Of a DNA stretch of 64,000 nucleotides, positions 21,332 to 33,800 are shown in pieces. Within the stretch, counting starts at the first letter, position 1. Each line of letters starts with the position of its first letter. The DNA comes from Polydactylus sextarius (lineage: Eukaryota; Chordata; Actinopteri; Polynemidae). The stretch lies in the NCBI GenBank assembly GCA_016801845.1, contig CM028907.1:17754098-17818097 (forward strand), given 5' to 3'. The position numbers were made by a program, and so were the translations under genes. The notes beneath the pieces are model-generated. The model saw only the letters and a program-made list of their open reading frames with translations, was not told the origin of the DNA and searched no databases.

Positions 21332-24300
21332 TCTGCAGATGTGTTTGTTTCTCCCATATCTATAACCAGTATATTTTCTAATTAATTTTGTGTTTTCTTT
21401 ATGTGTCACAATATAGTGTCAAATCTGAAAATAACATAATTTTAAAAAATAAAAATAAAAAAAGGTCATTAGTGTGTGCATCAGAAATATATGTATTGCA
21501 GTTTCTGTCTGGTGTATGGTGCCTTTTAGTATCTTTGAGCTCATTGTTTTGGTTATCTGGCCCATTTTTATCAACCATGTGCAGCTATACCAGGCAGCAA
21601 ACTCAACAAAATAACTCTGTTAATCCCTCAGTGTACTGCCATCCCAGCACCAAATGACACACAAATCAGTCACCAGCTCATGAACATAGTGGAGTAATTA
21701 GCTGCTAAATACTGTAGATATTTCCCTCACGGGTTAGTTGAAACTTAACCGTGTTTGACTACAATGACTCTTAATCAGGTGTCAGGTTTTTATGTTTATT
21801 TAACTTTATCATTCTCAATTCTCTTGTTTGAAGTGTAACTACTTCAGCATTGTTTCAGCTGCAGACTTAAGCTTCAAACGGGTCAGAAGTCTTTCAGCTA
21901 TTCAGCTGTTATTTTGGTTTTTGATATCATGTTCAAGAGCGGCACAACTGGTGCAGTGGTTAAAGCAGTTACCTCACAGGAAGAAGATGATGCCATGTAA
22001 ACATTTACAGTTAAACTTACAATTCAAGTATAAAAACAGTTTTTATAATTTCAGGGATTAGACAAAAGGACATCTCCTAAACTGCCCTGGGGAGGGGGTT
22101 CCAGTTAACTGTGTAGTTGGAGACTCTAGAGAAGTGATTGGGAAGTGAAGAGAAGTGAGGCATGGTGAGATTCTTTGGTATAGAAACAAATCATCACCTG
22201 ACCTCTCTCACTCTGGAGCAATATTTATAATTTTATCTGTACAAATGACGCATGTAGATCCTTAGCAAAGTCTCCTGACACTCAGTGTGGAGACATTTCA
22301 GGAATACAAACTAGTTTTTGCATTATGTGTACTTGTTCAGTTGGTACCTCAGTGGTGCCTACTCTGTATTATCACTGACTCATTTAAATGTGATTGGTGG
22401 GCTGTTTTACACTAAGTCAACTCTGATTGGTGGATTATTTTTAAATGGTGGTTGACTTGCTTAACTATAACTGAAATTAATATGGAGCATTTTTTTACAG
22501 CAGCATAAGGATGATAGTGCATTTACAAGAGAGGAAGGTAACATTGTTGTTTATGCAACACTGTTGAGCAAACAGTTCTGCATTAGCCCAAGAAAGAAAG
22601 ACTGAAGAACATCACTGATGCCTGAAAAGTGTACAAGATGTCTAAGGTATTGCACTATACTCTAATAGGATTGCATAGTACAGATCTGAAAACATGACTT
22701 CCAGGAATTTATTATTTGTGGAAGAACACTCACCTATAAAAGGAATGCAGCTTGATCCATATGTTAGAAATGATTCATGGACATCTTGATACCAGCTTGT
22801 CCCACAGCAAATTGCACTTTGTTTGCCATCTTGCTGTTCTTGTTCAAGGTATAATTAAATGATGTCCTTTACACAGAGTACATTATGAATGAAACATGCG
22901 CATGTTTTTCGGCCATGACATCAGTTCCCGCATTCTTGATTATAAACTCACATCATATTCAGAGTTCCCTGTAATTGAATGTCCCCTCTCCAATAACCTC
23001 AAGGACTCCAGGGGCTTGCACTGGTAACATTGGCATGGCAACTGCACGCAGACTTTTCTTTTTTTTCTTTTTTCTTTTTTTGAACAAATGTATTTAAAAG
23101 GTGAACGTCTGTCTCTTCTCTCTCTGGATCTGCCATCATTCCTCTTTAAAATCCCATTATGTTTTAATGAACTGACTTCATCCAAATGGTCATAACACGA
23201 GCTCCGGCATTGCGTATGTTGATCGGTGTGTCCTCATCTTTCATTCAGCTCTCCTGCTCTGAATTCATCTTGCCTATTACTCAACTTCCTGGCACAATCA
23301 TTCATATGAGCAATTAGATTTGCTCTTTTCCAGCTCTTTATGTCCATCTGATCCAGTCAAACTCACAATCTCCTGCTGTGGATTTCCCACAGAATCAATC
23401 AATGTTATTTTGAACCTGCAGAGTTGTGTTCATCTATTCATGCACAATCCTTTATAGATACACACCTGTGTTTATTCTGGTGTTGTTAGCTATACACACC
23501 CACAGGTGTAAGGTTACTATGTACCACATCTACAAGTATTTTACATGTGTATTTTAGTTTTAACAGTGTACTTTTTACCTCACTGTTTTTACCTGAAAGA
23601 ATATTATGATATTACCATAAAAACACATTGTTATCCAAACAGTGTGGACATGGTTCTAATGCTACATTATGCCACATCTGAATATAAATATTAACTATTA
23701 TACCTGCTAAACATCAGTATGTTAGCACTGATGCCATGTATCTAAGTGCAGCATTACAGAATCACTACAATGGCTTGGAAGTAGACAATAGACAGTTAGT
23801 AGTCAAGTAGTAGACATTTACATTTATTTCTGAATTGATTTATTTCTTTGCTCTGTCTGTAGGATTTGAAAATAAACTGTGAACTCAACATTAACTTGCT
23901 TAGATAGACAGATGCAACATAAGGCTCAGGGGAGCTGCACCACAGTACAGTGAGTGAGACATTTACTCAATATTGAGATGCAGCACAGTGGTTTCAAAGC
24001 TTAAAAGGTAAAACTTTTTCTCATTTTCTACATGTCCTAGAAACACACTTTAGTGTTAGAGTTACCGTGATAAGTAAATACAAGAACATTGGTCTTTGCC
24101 TGGATCAATTTCATCTGACAGCATATGTATTTGGTCCCCTCAATGGACATCTCTAATCTAGAGATCTGTGATTTAAAAAAATAATAATAATAAATAATCA
24201 AACAATGTTATAATATGAAGAGCAACTTACATATTTAGGCCAAACATGTTTGACTCTTCAAGCTGCAGTACAAATAAACATTATTTACAACAATATTTTA

Positions 24301-25980
24301 TCCTCTTTGAATTCCTACCATTTCTTATGGTTATACACAGCAGACTGTTCACTGATGACCTGCCCGATTTCATAAAGTTAAACAAATAAAATTAAAAAAA
24401 AGAGATTATATGTACAGAACTGCAGTCGGCAAGAGCAATATTTGCACTTAAAAACTGCCCTTGATAAAATTAACTGATAGCCTTTCCCTGTACCAGTGGC
24501 TTAAGTGTTGCAAAAGCAGCAAGAATTAATATGCAACGAGTCAATTCATAAACCTTATTTTGACATAAAGCTCTTCTGGTTTGTCTGGTGTGACAGTTTC
24601 AGCAGGATGTAGCCAAACCATGTGTGAGAGTGACAAACTGTCAAATAGCTGCAGCCAGTCAACTCGCTTCTTTGTCAAACTGAGGAATGGTAGAATTTAC
24701 TGACACGTCTAAATCATATGTAACAAGGAGAAGGAGATCTTGCATCTTTTTTTTTACTTGCTGGAGAGAAAGTGCGAAGCCTCCACTGAGACATTCAGGT
24801 GCAACCGTATATGAAGTATTTATCTTCTAAACTCTATAACTGCATACACTGGATTTATTATCTTCAAGAAAACATTGACCAAATCTAGTAAACGTAGAGC
24901 AAACACCATTTCATCAAGCACTGCAGTCATTTCTTTAACGCTATGCTCAAAGACTGTATGTAAACATGACATTAGCAAACTGATTAGCTATGCATATGAT
25001 TCTATGGCAACCATATCACATCACATCTCATACCAGCGTCAAAGTCAGATATGCAGAATTTAGGGAGCTACGAGTGAATTTGTCAGAAGAGCCTGTTGCC
25101 AAGAAACTGAACTGATTTTGATCCCACATCTCACTTTGAAGCTGAACTGCATGAAATGTGACCAAAAAATTTCTGGTGTGTTTGCTTCCAACATTAAATC
25201 GCCATCACATGAAATAAAATAATAATAATAATAATAATAATAATAAAGCCAGCTCTTAAAATGCAGTTGATGGCATAACATAGAAATTATCCTGCAGCTG
25301 AATGTGAGGTTATACTGTATTGTGGTTAATTTCCATCTTTGTGCAGGGGACTGTTTTTTAAGTACTAGAGACAGTGTTAAGATCTGATACTGTCTGTATT
25401 TATCTATCCACTTTATAATCTCAAGTCTGGGAGTATGTAAAACATTAGCAGTAAACGGCTGAACAGAGACCTGATGTTTTCTGCACCAACATAACTGCTA
25501 TTTGCAGAAGGAGTGTTTGTATATTTATAATCAATCAAATGCCAACAAATAACCAAAGCCTTAATCCTAACAGAAATCAGTCTGGTGAAACGATAAGTAA
25601 CTGCTTGATTTAATAACTGAATGATTTTGCAAGTCATTTACGTCCAAGTAAGAACTTCTAACTAAGTTGGTATAGTACATAATCTGTAGCTCTGTCTATT
25701 ATTTTCTTAAATGCTGACTAGTTGGTAATAATAAAAATAATATTAGGAAATTAAGATTAATAAAGAGCATTCTTGTCAACTTTCAACTTGTTAATATGAC
25801 CAGGAAACTCGTACCTTTCTGAAAGCTTTGATACATCTGACTATCATAATTCAAAAGTGATGAAACTCAGATTTGATAGGTTTTAATATACAGTGTAATC
25901 ATAAAAATGTCTCATATATGGGATTTGCTCCTATCCCATATGATGTACTGGACAAAATGGGATGATGAATAATATGTTGC
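21330..25980. other. gene-poor intergenic DNA
   Basis: No exon with convincing splice sites or known protein similarity was seen. It contains simple repeats (AATA units near 24180-24200, AAT units at 25217-25247) and the short repeat fragment at 21938. Open frames here are short and AT-driven. Confidence 0.5.
21938..21987 (+). repeat. short fish interspersed repeat fragment (GCGGCAC...GTGCAGTGGTTA type)
   Basis: The bases AGCGGCACAACTGGTGCAG and the following GTGGTTAAAGCAGTTACCTC resemble the opening of a very common fish repeat normally reading GGCGGCACGGTGGTGCAGTG. Only about 50 bases are recognisable. Confidence 0.5.
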
Positions 25981-25984
25981 ATTC

Positions 25985-26530
25985 TGGTTAATTTACAGTC
26001 CAGTGTTTAGGAGCTTGAGCCGTGTAGACATAGTGGAAATGTTTTGTGGACTGAAGAAACCAAAGCTGAATTGTTTGGGTGACAACATGCTGCTCTAAGT
26101 GGGCAGCCTGGGCTCGGATCTGTCACTATTCACAGAACAACTCACCATTACTGTGAGGTAAATAAAGTGCCCAAGTTTATTAGGTACCTTTACTCTCAGA
26201 GTGGCTGGGTCTGACAACCAAATCAAAGTAATCCATTATATAATGATCTCAAACAAAGAAAATCCACCTTTTGGAGTGGCCTGGTCAGAGCCCAGAACTT
26301 AACCAATTATAGATGCAGTGGCGTAACCCCAATACTCAGAATTTAACTCTGTAAGGAGAAGTGGTCCAAACTTCAGTCCAAACAATACACAGGTCTGACC
26401 AGCAGCTACCTCAAACATTTGTTTGAGGTTATTTCTGCAAAAGACAGTTCACCCAGTTATTGAATCCCAGGGTTTAAATCTTGTCCATCAGCACAGTGGA
26501 TTTTTACTCAAGGCAATAAATTTTAGGGTA
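25985..26530 (+). mobile_element. second Tc1-like transposon relic
   Basis: Plus-strand reading gives WTEETKAELFG-like wording at about 26045-26080, corresponding to the Tc1 DET motif region. W-P-G-Q-S-P-E-L-N follows at about 26275-26302, corresponding to the usual WPSQSPDLNPIE. A tail at 26390-26490 ends like the conserved 3' end of fish Tc1 elements. Heavily mutated, no intact ends, distinct from the 20 kb copy. Confidence 0.8.
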
Positions 26531-27634
26531 CTGAACAAGTAACACTTGTCTGTCATTTGCATAATTATTATCCCTTCATCAGTTTAACCTGCACTACACT
26601 ACTGTAATTATGAACAGTGTTTGTTCCTGTTGAACTGCTTCTCGGAGTCTCGCTCAGTGATAAAGTAAGTATATTCGACTGACTCAATTTAAATCAATAA
26701 AACCCTCAGGCATCACAACCAGACTGACAAGTGCATAGTCATAGTTTGACATAGTTTTGTCATAGTTGACTTCACGGAAGAGACATTGTAAAAACACATG
26801 TAAAGTTTTCCACGTGTTTCCTTCGCTACTACTGGTTACTGCTTCTATCTAATAAAGTAACAAATAACAAGTTGGTAGAAAAATATGATCACATTGAAAT
26901 AGGTGCATAGTTAGAATAAATCCTATATTTAAAATGTGTACATCACTGTAACTCAAGCTTTCACAATATCCATTTACTCAAATAAAAAAGCTACATCCTA
27001 CATGACAAAAAAAAATATTTTCAGGCTGTTCTGTAGATTGACACAGATGCTGTTTCTGAAAGAGAATAATCTCCTTTTTTCGTCCTATGAGCACCACAAA
27101 TATTCTTCTTATTTTAAAATTCTAAAGCTAACTCAGTGGTTTCCAACCATTCCTCTTTTTTTAAGTAGAGATGTTGAATATTATACAATATGTAACATTA
27201 AGTGTCTAGACTTGGCCATTTCTCCTTTGCAAGCACACACGCACAAAACGTTTGTTTTTTGTCAGACACCTCCTCCTCATAGTTGCATCAGTTGAAGACA
27301 CTTCATAGTTAAGAGCCAAAAAATACATGTATACACCCAGTTTATATATTATATTTAGATAATACTAGATGACGTAGCTACAATATTATTGTCTAGATCA
27401 TATGAAACTATGTTGTTATACAAATATATATATATTTTTTTTTTTTCAGGCTATAGAGTGTTTACTTAAAAATCACGCTTTCCATAGGTTTTTCCTTGGT
27501 TCTTGTGTTGCTATCAGTGCTGGTGTGTGACTGTACACGCCTGCACAGAGCAGGCAGAGCCGCTTATTCACTTCCAGGTGCAGCTCGCCGCGGTCCAGTC
27601 ACAATTCAACACGAACAGCTTTCAGCCTGATAAA

Positions 27635-27690
27635 TGCGCGTGCGCAGTACGGCTGACCCCTCCGGTTTTTGCGTGCAATGCCACGTTAGT
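27635..27690 (+). promoter_or_regulatory. p4hb: p4hb promoter: NRF1-like and ERSE/UPRE-like motifs
   Basis: TGCGCGTGCGCA (27635-27646) is one base off the NRF1 palindrome. CAATGCCACGTTA (27677-27689) combines a CAAT with the CCACG core of ER stress elements; its reverse, TAACGTGG, is one base off the XBP1 element TGACGTGG. It lies 150-200 bases before the start codon in a CpG-rich stretch. Mammalian P4HB is induced by the unfolded protein response, which makes the motif plausible, but spacing does not match the classical ERSE. Confidence 0.35.
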
Positions 27691-27834
27691 AGCGGTAGAC
27701 ACAAAATACCAGCTACTCTCCCAACCTTAAACAAGGAAGAAAAGCAAAACTGAGACCAGTTTCTCCGCTGAACCGTAGCCGACCGCATCTACAGCTCCCG
27801 TCTCTCTGTCAAGGAAGAGTAGTCGACAGCCAAC

Positions 27835-30800
27835 ATGTTGAAGTTTTTGCTCCTGTGCACACTGGCTGTAGCCAGCAGGGCTGAGATCGCCGAGGAAGAA
27901 GATGTCCTGGTGCTTAAGAAAAGTAACTTCGACGAGGCTCTCAAAGCTCATCCCAACCTCCTGGTTGAATTCTGTAAGTAAAACCAGCTACTTGGTGTTT
28001 GCAGCTAACGCTAGCTGTGTTCAGCGGGTTCACCGGACCGGCTAGCAAAGCGTGAACCGAGCCCGGTTCGGTGCGTTAGCATTAAACTTTGACACTTGTG
28101 ACAAGTAGCTAACATACTGATATCTGCTCATTTCTGCAATAATCCGTTTCACTTCATTCACCTGCTGCTTCACCGCTGCTCAAACCAGCGGAATAAATGT
28201 GCGGCATGTTGTTTTGTGTCTTTGTCAGAGATATCTGCCATTATCTTCACTTGGTTTAGCAGCGAATACTTACGAAACTTAAAACAACCCAGAGACCCCC
28301 ATTTTGATTCACAACGAAAATGAAACGAAACTCAACTTTTATTCCTCATTGAATTTACACCGTCAGGCTGCTGTGTAGCCAACACCAGTGCATATTAATG
28401 CATTTAGAAAAACCTCGGGAGCGGCTGCATCGCCACTTTTATCGTCTGAAATATGCAGTAATAGCATAATTATTAACGATAGCCGGAGGCTAAAAGGGAG
28501 GCAGGAGATTCACTACACTAAGTTTCTATTACCAGCTGTGGTTTCTTTAGCCTACGTTTCGGTTTCTGTGCTGCCTGGACGTGTTATTGACTTTAATTTG
28601 AACTCGCTGACTGTCTTTTATCGACTTATTTCCTCTAATACTCTGAGGGGTTTTCATAGTCACAGCTCAGGCTTTTAATGAATCACTTCTCCAGAGGCTG
28701 CAGGCCCCATCCCGCTTCACTTTTGTCAGATTGTTGACCTGCTCACACATAGTGTGACGGAGCAGCGGACCAGTCAGAGCAGGCGAGCAGGAGACTACTC
28801 CAATGAGCTCAGGATGGGAGGGATGAACACTTTGTTTGTCCCTCGTATTTCTCAGCGGGGCGGGATCTCCGTGAGACTGTGGCGCTAGGTTGACGTGTAC
28901 TTACAACTTAAACTTATCATCGTTAATAGTGGCTGTACGACTACAAGGAAGTTTTATTGTTTGTCATGAGTTAAAGGTGATGCAACAGAGGTCAATCAAT
29001 TTACACCTGACGTGTCGTTTCTGAATAGGACAGTGTTTGTTGGTCCTGTTCAAATGTTTACCACAGGTCACAAATTAAACTACAGCACATGTTTAATTCA
29101 CATTTTTGTTGTTTTAATTTTCTTTAAACGATTGATTTGAAGACTAAATTCTCATTTTAAAATATTTACTAACTTCCTCAAAGTTGCTCTTGAAGCATTT
29201 AAGTTTATATTTGTAGTGTTGCAGAGTTGTTCCCTTTAGATCACTTGTGCTATATTTACTATGATTTATTTAATATTTTTGGCCATTTTTCAATGTGTCA
29301 TCACATTTTTCAATGTGATGACTTTAAGTTAATTATTTTATGTTATCACTAAATGAATGAATATCAAGGACTTTCTGGCAGCTGTTCAGACAGTCATAAC
29401 ATTGTTGAACATCATTGTCAAATTATAACAAATGTAAGACATTTGTCCACATTTTTGATTAAGCAGTAATGATAATACCTGGTGTGCTGCCCCGCTTTTT
29501 CTTTTCTTTTTTATTGTACTTGATATAGTGTGATTTTTGATCAAAGATGCAAATCTTTGTGTGTCCTGCAGACGCCCCATGGTGCGGTCACTGCAAGGCC
29601 CTGGCCCCAGAGTACGCCAAGGCAGCCGGCATGTTGAAAGCAGAGGGGTCAGAAATCCGTCTGGGTAAAGTGGACGCCACAGAGGAGACTGAGCTGGCAC
29701 AGGAGTACGGTGTCCGAGGATACCCCACCATCAAGTTCTTTAAGGGTGGAGAGAAGGAGTCACCTAAAGAGTACTCTGGTAAGCATTAATTTGTTATATC
29801 AGCATGGACTTGCTTTTGTTAGGTACATGTCTAAGAAATGTAAGTGACAGGTTATTTTGTCAGATAGTCAGTATATTCAGTCATTTACAAAATTCATATT
29901 CTCTTAAATTACATCACATAACTTTCTTGATCTTAATTTGATCTTATTGCATTTAAAAATGTTTACAATTAGGCTTTGCTACCAAAACATTGTGATGTTT
30001 TTTTCAATAATGTAATCTTGAGTAACCTCTGGTATAAGAAAATTAATGAATGTTCTTTCTCAATATAAAAATGTGAACTTTTATATATGTGGTGAAAGGA
30101 ATTTGGTCAGACATCCATAGACACATTGGCTTTTTTCATCATGGTAATTTGATCTGCAACAGTAGAAACAGGAAATCAGCCAATCAGCGCTCGGCAACAT
30201 GACTGAGTCTAAATGTGGGTTGGGCCTGCACACGCTTCTCTCATGCCGATTCACAGTCTGGCCTTCTAGCAAGGTAGAGAGATATGTGCAGTTCTTCACG
30301 TCGCCTCTCCGCTGCTGGTCCGGGCCAGGCTCATTTTAGAAAGGGAGGGGAGAGTTGGTTGGGATGTTTTTTTTGTTTTTTTTTCTGGAAATGACTACTC
30401 TTGCTCCAGTTTCTGGACCCACCTCTCACACGTTTCACACACACTAGAGCATGACTACGTGCTGTATCACTTCATCCTCAAATTTCTAAACGATATTACT
30501 TCTGTGTTACATCAGTCAGTCAGTCAGTCAGTCAGTCAGCACCATCTTTATTTACACTTTAATTGCAACCATCGCACTCCAAAGGAAGGTAAACATGTTT
30601 TTTCTGCCTTGTGGAGCTTATATAATAATTTCATTATGTATCTTGGTGCTTGGATTGAAAAGTCATAAACGAAAAGGAAGCATTTGTATTGTAGATACTG
30701 TGTGCCTGCGAATGTGGAAGTGGTCTGTTTTAGCTTTTTTTTTATATTTATATACTTTCTTATTGCACTAAACTCTTTCACCAGAAATTTTATGAAGCGT

Positions 30801-33800
30801 GTCTCCATGCCTTCCTGTCCTCAGTTTAGCCACAATAGAGGAAACTCGAATTCACTTTGAAACATCTCCTCCCCTGAGACACTGTAGATTTGATTTGACT
30901 GTCTAAGTAAAGATGGCTTCGCTCTGGCTCTGTTCAAATACCCAAATAGAATTCTTTTGTACACAAGTGAGGGAATTAACCCTGCTCTTTTATTTTCAAA
31001 GAAGTTGAATGAAACTTTTCAAGAGCCTCGTGGTGTCTGTCTGTGAACACACACTCACTTGAGCCTTTGTGTTGCAGCTGGCAGACAGGCAGATGACATC
31101 GTCAGCTGGTTGAAAAAACGCACAGGCCCAGCCGTTGCCACCCTGACTGAGGTCACGCAGGCCGAGTCTCTGATCGCTGACAATGAGGTGGCAGTCATCG
31201 GATTCTTTAAGGTACAGCCCTGATTTCTTCCTCAACAGGTTAAGATTTCAATAGGAGTGATTTTTGATTATTGTACATAATTTGACCAAATCCTCAGACA
31301 GCTAATGAAATCTCAAATGGAAATATGTGTTATCATCTCTAAAGCTCAGTTAATACATTTTGGACAGCTTGTATTTTTGTTATTGAATTTTTAACACATC
31401 ACTCTGTGGTGTTACTTAAAGTAAGTTTTATGATGTTTGGATATTTGCTTCGTCTCAAGGAAAAGTTCCTGTTTGTGTCTTTTAGGATGCTGAATCTGCC
31501 GGTGCCAAGGCCTTTGAAAAAGCAGCTGAAGCCACAGACGACATTCCCTTCGCCACAACCTCTGATGATGCTCTTTACTCCAAGTTTGAAGTGTCCAAGG
31601 ACAGCGTTGTCCTCTTCAAGAAGGTGACTTCAGTTTATTGCTTCGTTATTTCTGTATCTACATACACCTACATTATGTTAATAGTAATTGTGCATTCAGG
31701 GCATCAAATCAAATGGATATTTCAAAAAGGTTGATGCACCATTACTCCATAGACCATCTTAGTGTTTTGAAGATAGTTTATCTGGAACCCCAAGAGCAAC
31801 TTGTGAAACACACTCATGTGTACATGTTGACGATCCAGTTGCTGAAGGGTTTTTGATCTACACCTTGGTAATGTGATGCTGGCAACCTCACAGTATCCCA
31901 TCTCCGTTGCTAAACTTGGCCTGTCTGAGGTCCTTTAAGACTCAGACATCTGCCTCCTGGCCTGTTGCTCGACCTACACAGTCAATGATCTCACCACGTT
32001 CAGCTGATGTTGATGAATGGTAAAGAGTTTCATGGTGATGGTCTGTCTGTCTACCTGCCTCATGGGCTCTGAGCTGAGAATAAACGTAAGGCCCAAACGG
32101 ACAATAACGTTTCCTTCTTCCTGCTGTTTAAGAACTTTAACGAGCTTTAGGATGCATCTGTGACCCAAAGCGGGAATCACCTGATGATGTCAACTGTTCA
32201 TTGCAACTTAGGTCAGAGATCATTGCTTTCTTATCAGCAAAACAGTATCTCAGTTAATGTGTGGATTTGTCAAATTGGATCAAGGTCCAGAGTGTCTGTC
32301 AATAAAAAATGAAGCAACCCAGTAACATGAGGGTGTTTGATGAATTTAACTCTTTCAAGCCAGGAAGATGCATCACAAGATCTGTTTACAACAGCAGCCA
32401 GTCCTTTATTTTGCTGTCTACAAATCTGTAGTATGAAGTCTGATGGTTGTTAGACAGAGAGGCAGATCAGGAAAAATATTTTTATTCCCTTTTTAAGTTT
32501 TGTGTTGGTGGTGCGGTGCTTAATGCTGAGACACATGAGCTAAAATCTGATCACATTTCATAATCTAGGGTTTGTTTAAGAACCTCATTACCACACAGTC
32601 TGATGGAGCAGTCCTGCTATCAGTCCCCTTTCATTAACACTCTAAGGTTGCATTAACAGGTGGTTTTGTTTACTCTCTATCATCTAGCATGTTTTGCTCT
32701 AATACCTTGTGATCGGCATTGACACTTGAGTTTCATAATACATCTGTAGTGCAGTTATTATTCCAAGCAGCTTCAGCTGCTTTAGCAGGAAACAACAGAC
32801 TTTAAATATCTCGGTGTTTCTACTCTCAGTCCTCTCAGTGATGGATGGTCTTTCATTTTGGCAGTTGGACTGAAGCTCAATAGCCCTGCTGCCATTGTTT
32901 GGCCTCTGATCTGTGTTGGTAACCTCACACCGCTGACATGTGGTTCAGCAGTTAGGCAAGCCCTCCCAAATCATTGACTAAGTCTTAATAAACAGATGAG
33001 GTCTTAACTTAAGTTTCACAGCCTCTGTTGGTGTCCACAAGGCTGGCAGTGTGCCACCGGCCAAATGTCCTTTCTCCAATTGTGTGCCACTAAAGATTTT
33101 TTGGCACAAATGTGTCACTGCTATTCTTGCCACCCAATAAAAGTCAGTTTGCCAGGAAGACTTTAAAAGGGTTCATCTGGTAAATCTGTGTTTGGAGTTC
33201 ACAGGCAGACTAGATGGAAAGTCAATATTTATCTCTAAATGTTTCCATGTTTGTTCTTTACAGTTTGATGAGGGCCGCAACACCTTTGATGGAGAGCTGA
33301 CCAAAGAAAAACTCTTGGCTTTTGTCAAGGCCAACCAGCTGCCTCTGGTCATTGAGTTCACCGAGCAGGTAATGACCAGAGCCCTGCACATGCATCTGCA
33401 CATCACTGTCACTGTTTCTCAGTCGACCTCTTCAGTCCTGTCCGCAACAATAGCGGTGCAATCCCACATATGTGAGAGTTGTGTGTTTCTGTTCTTTGCA
33501 GACCGCCCCTAAAATCTTCGGTGGAGACATCAAATCCCACATCCTCATGTTCCTGCCCAAAGCTGCTTCAGACTTCCAGGATAAAATGGACCAGTTTAAA
33601 AAAGCTGCAGAGGGATTCAAAGGCCAGGTGGGTGGATTGTCTGAAAGGGACATGCCAGTCTTTTCAAAATGCCCTGAGATTAGTGTGTATTTTTAATTGG
33701 ATGAGTATATTAAATAACCTTTTCCATCTCCTCTCTGTGTAGATCCTCTTCATTTTCATTGACAGCGACGTGGACGACAACCAGCGCATCTTGGAGTTCT

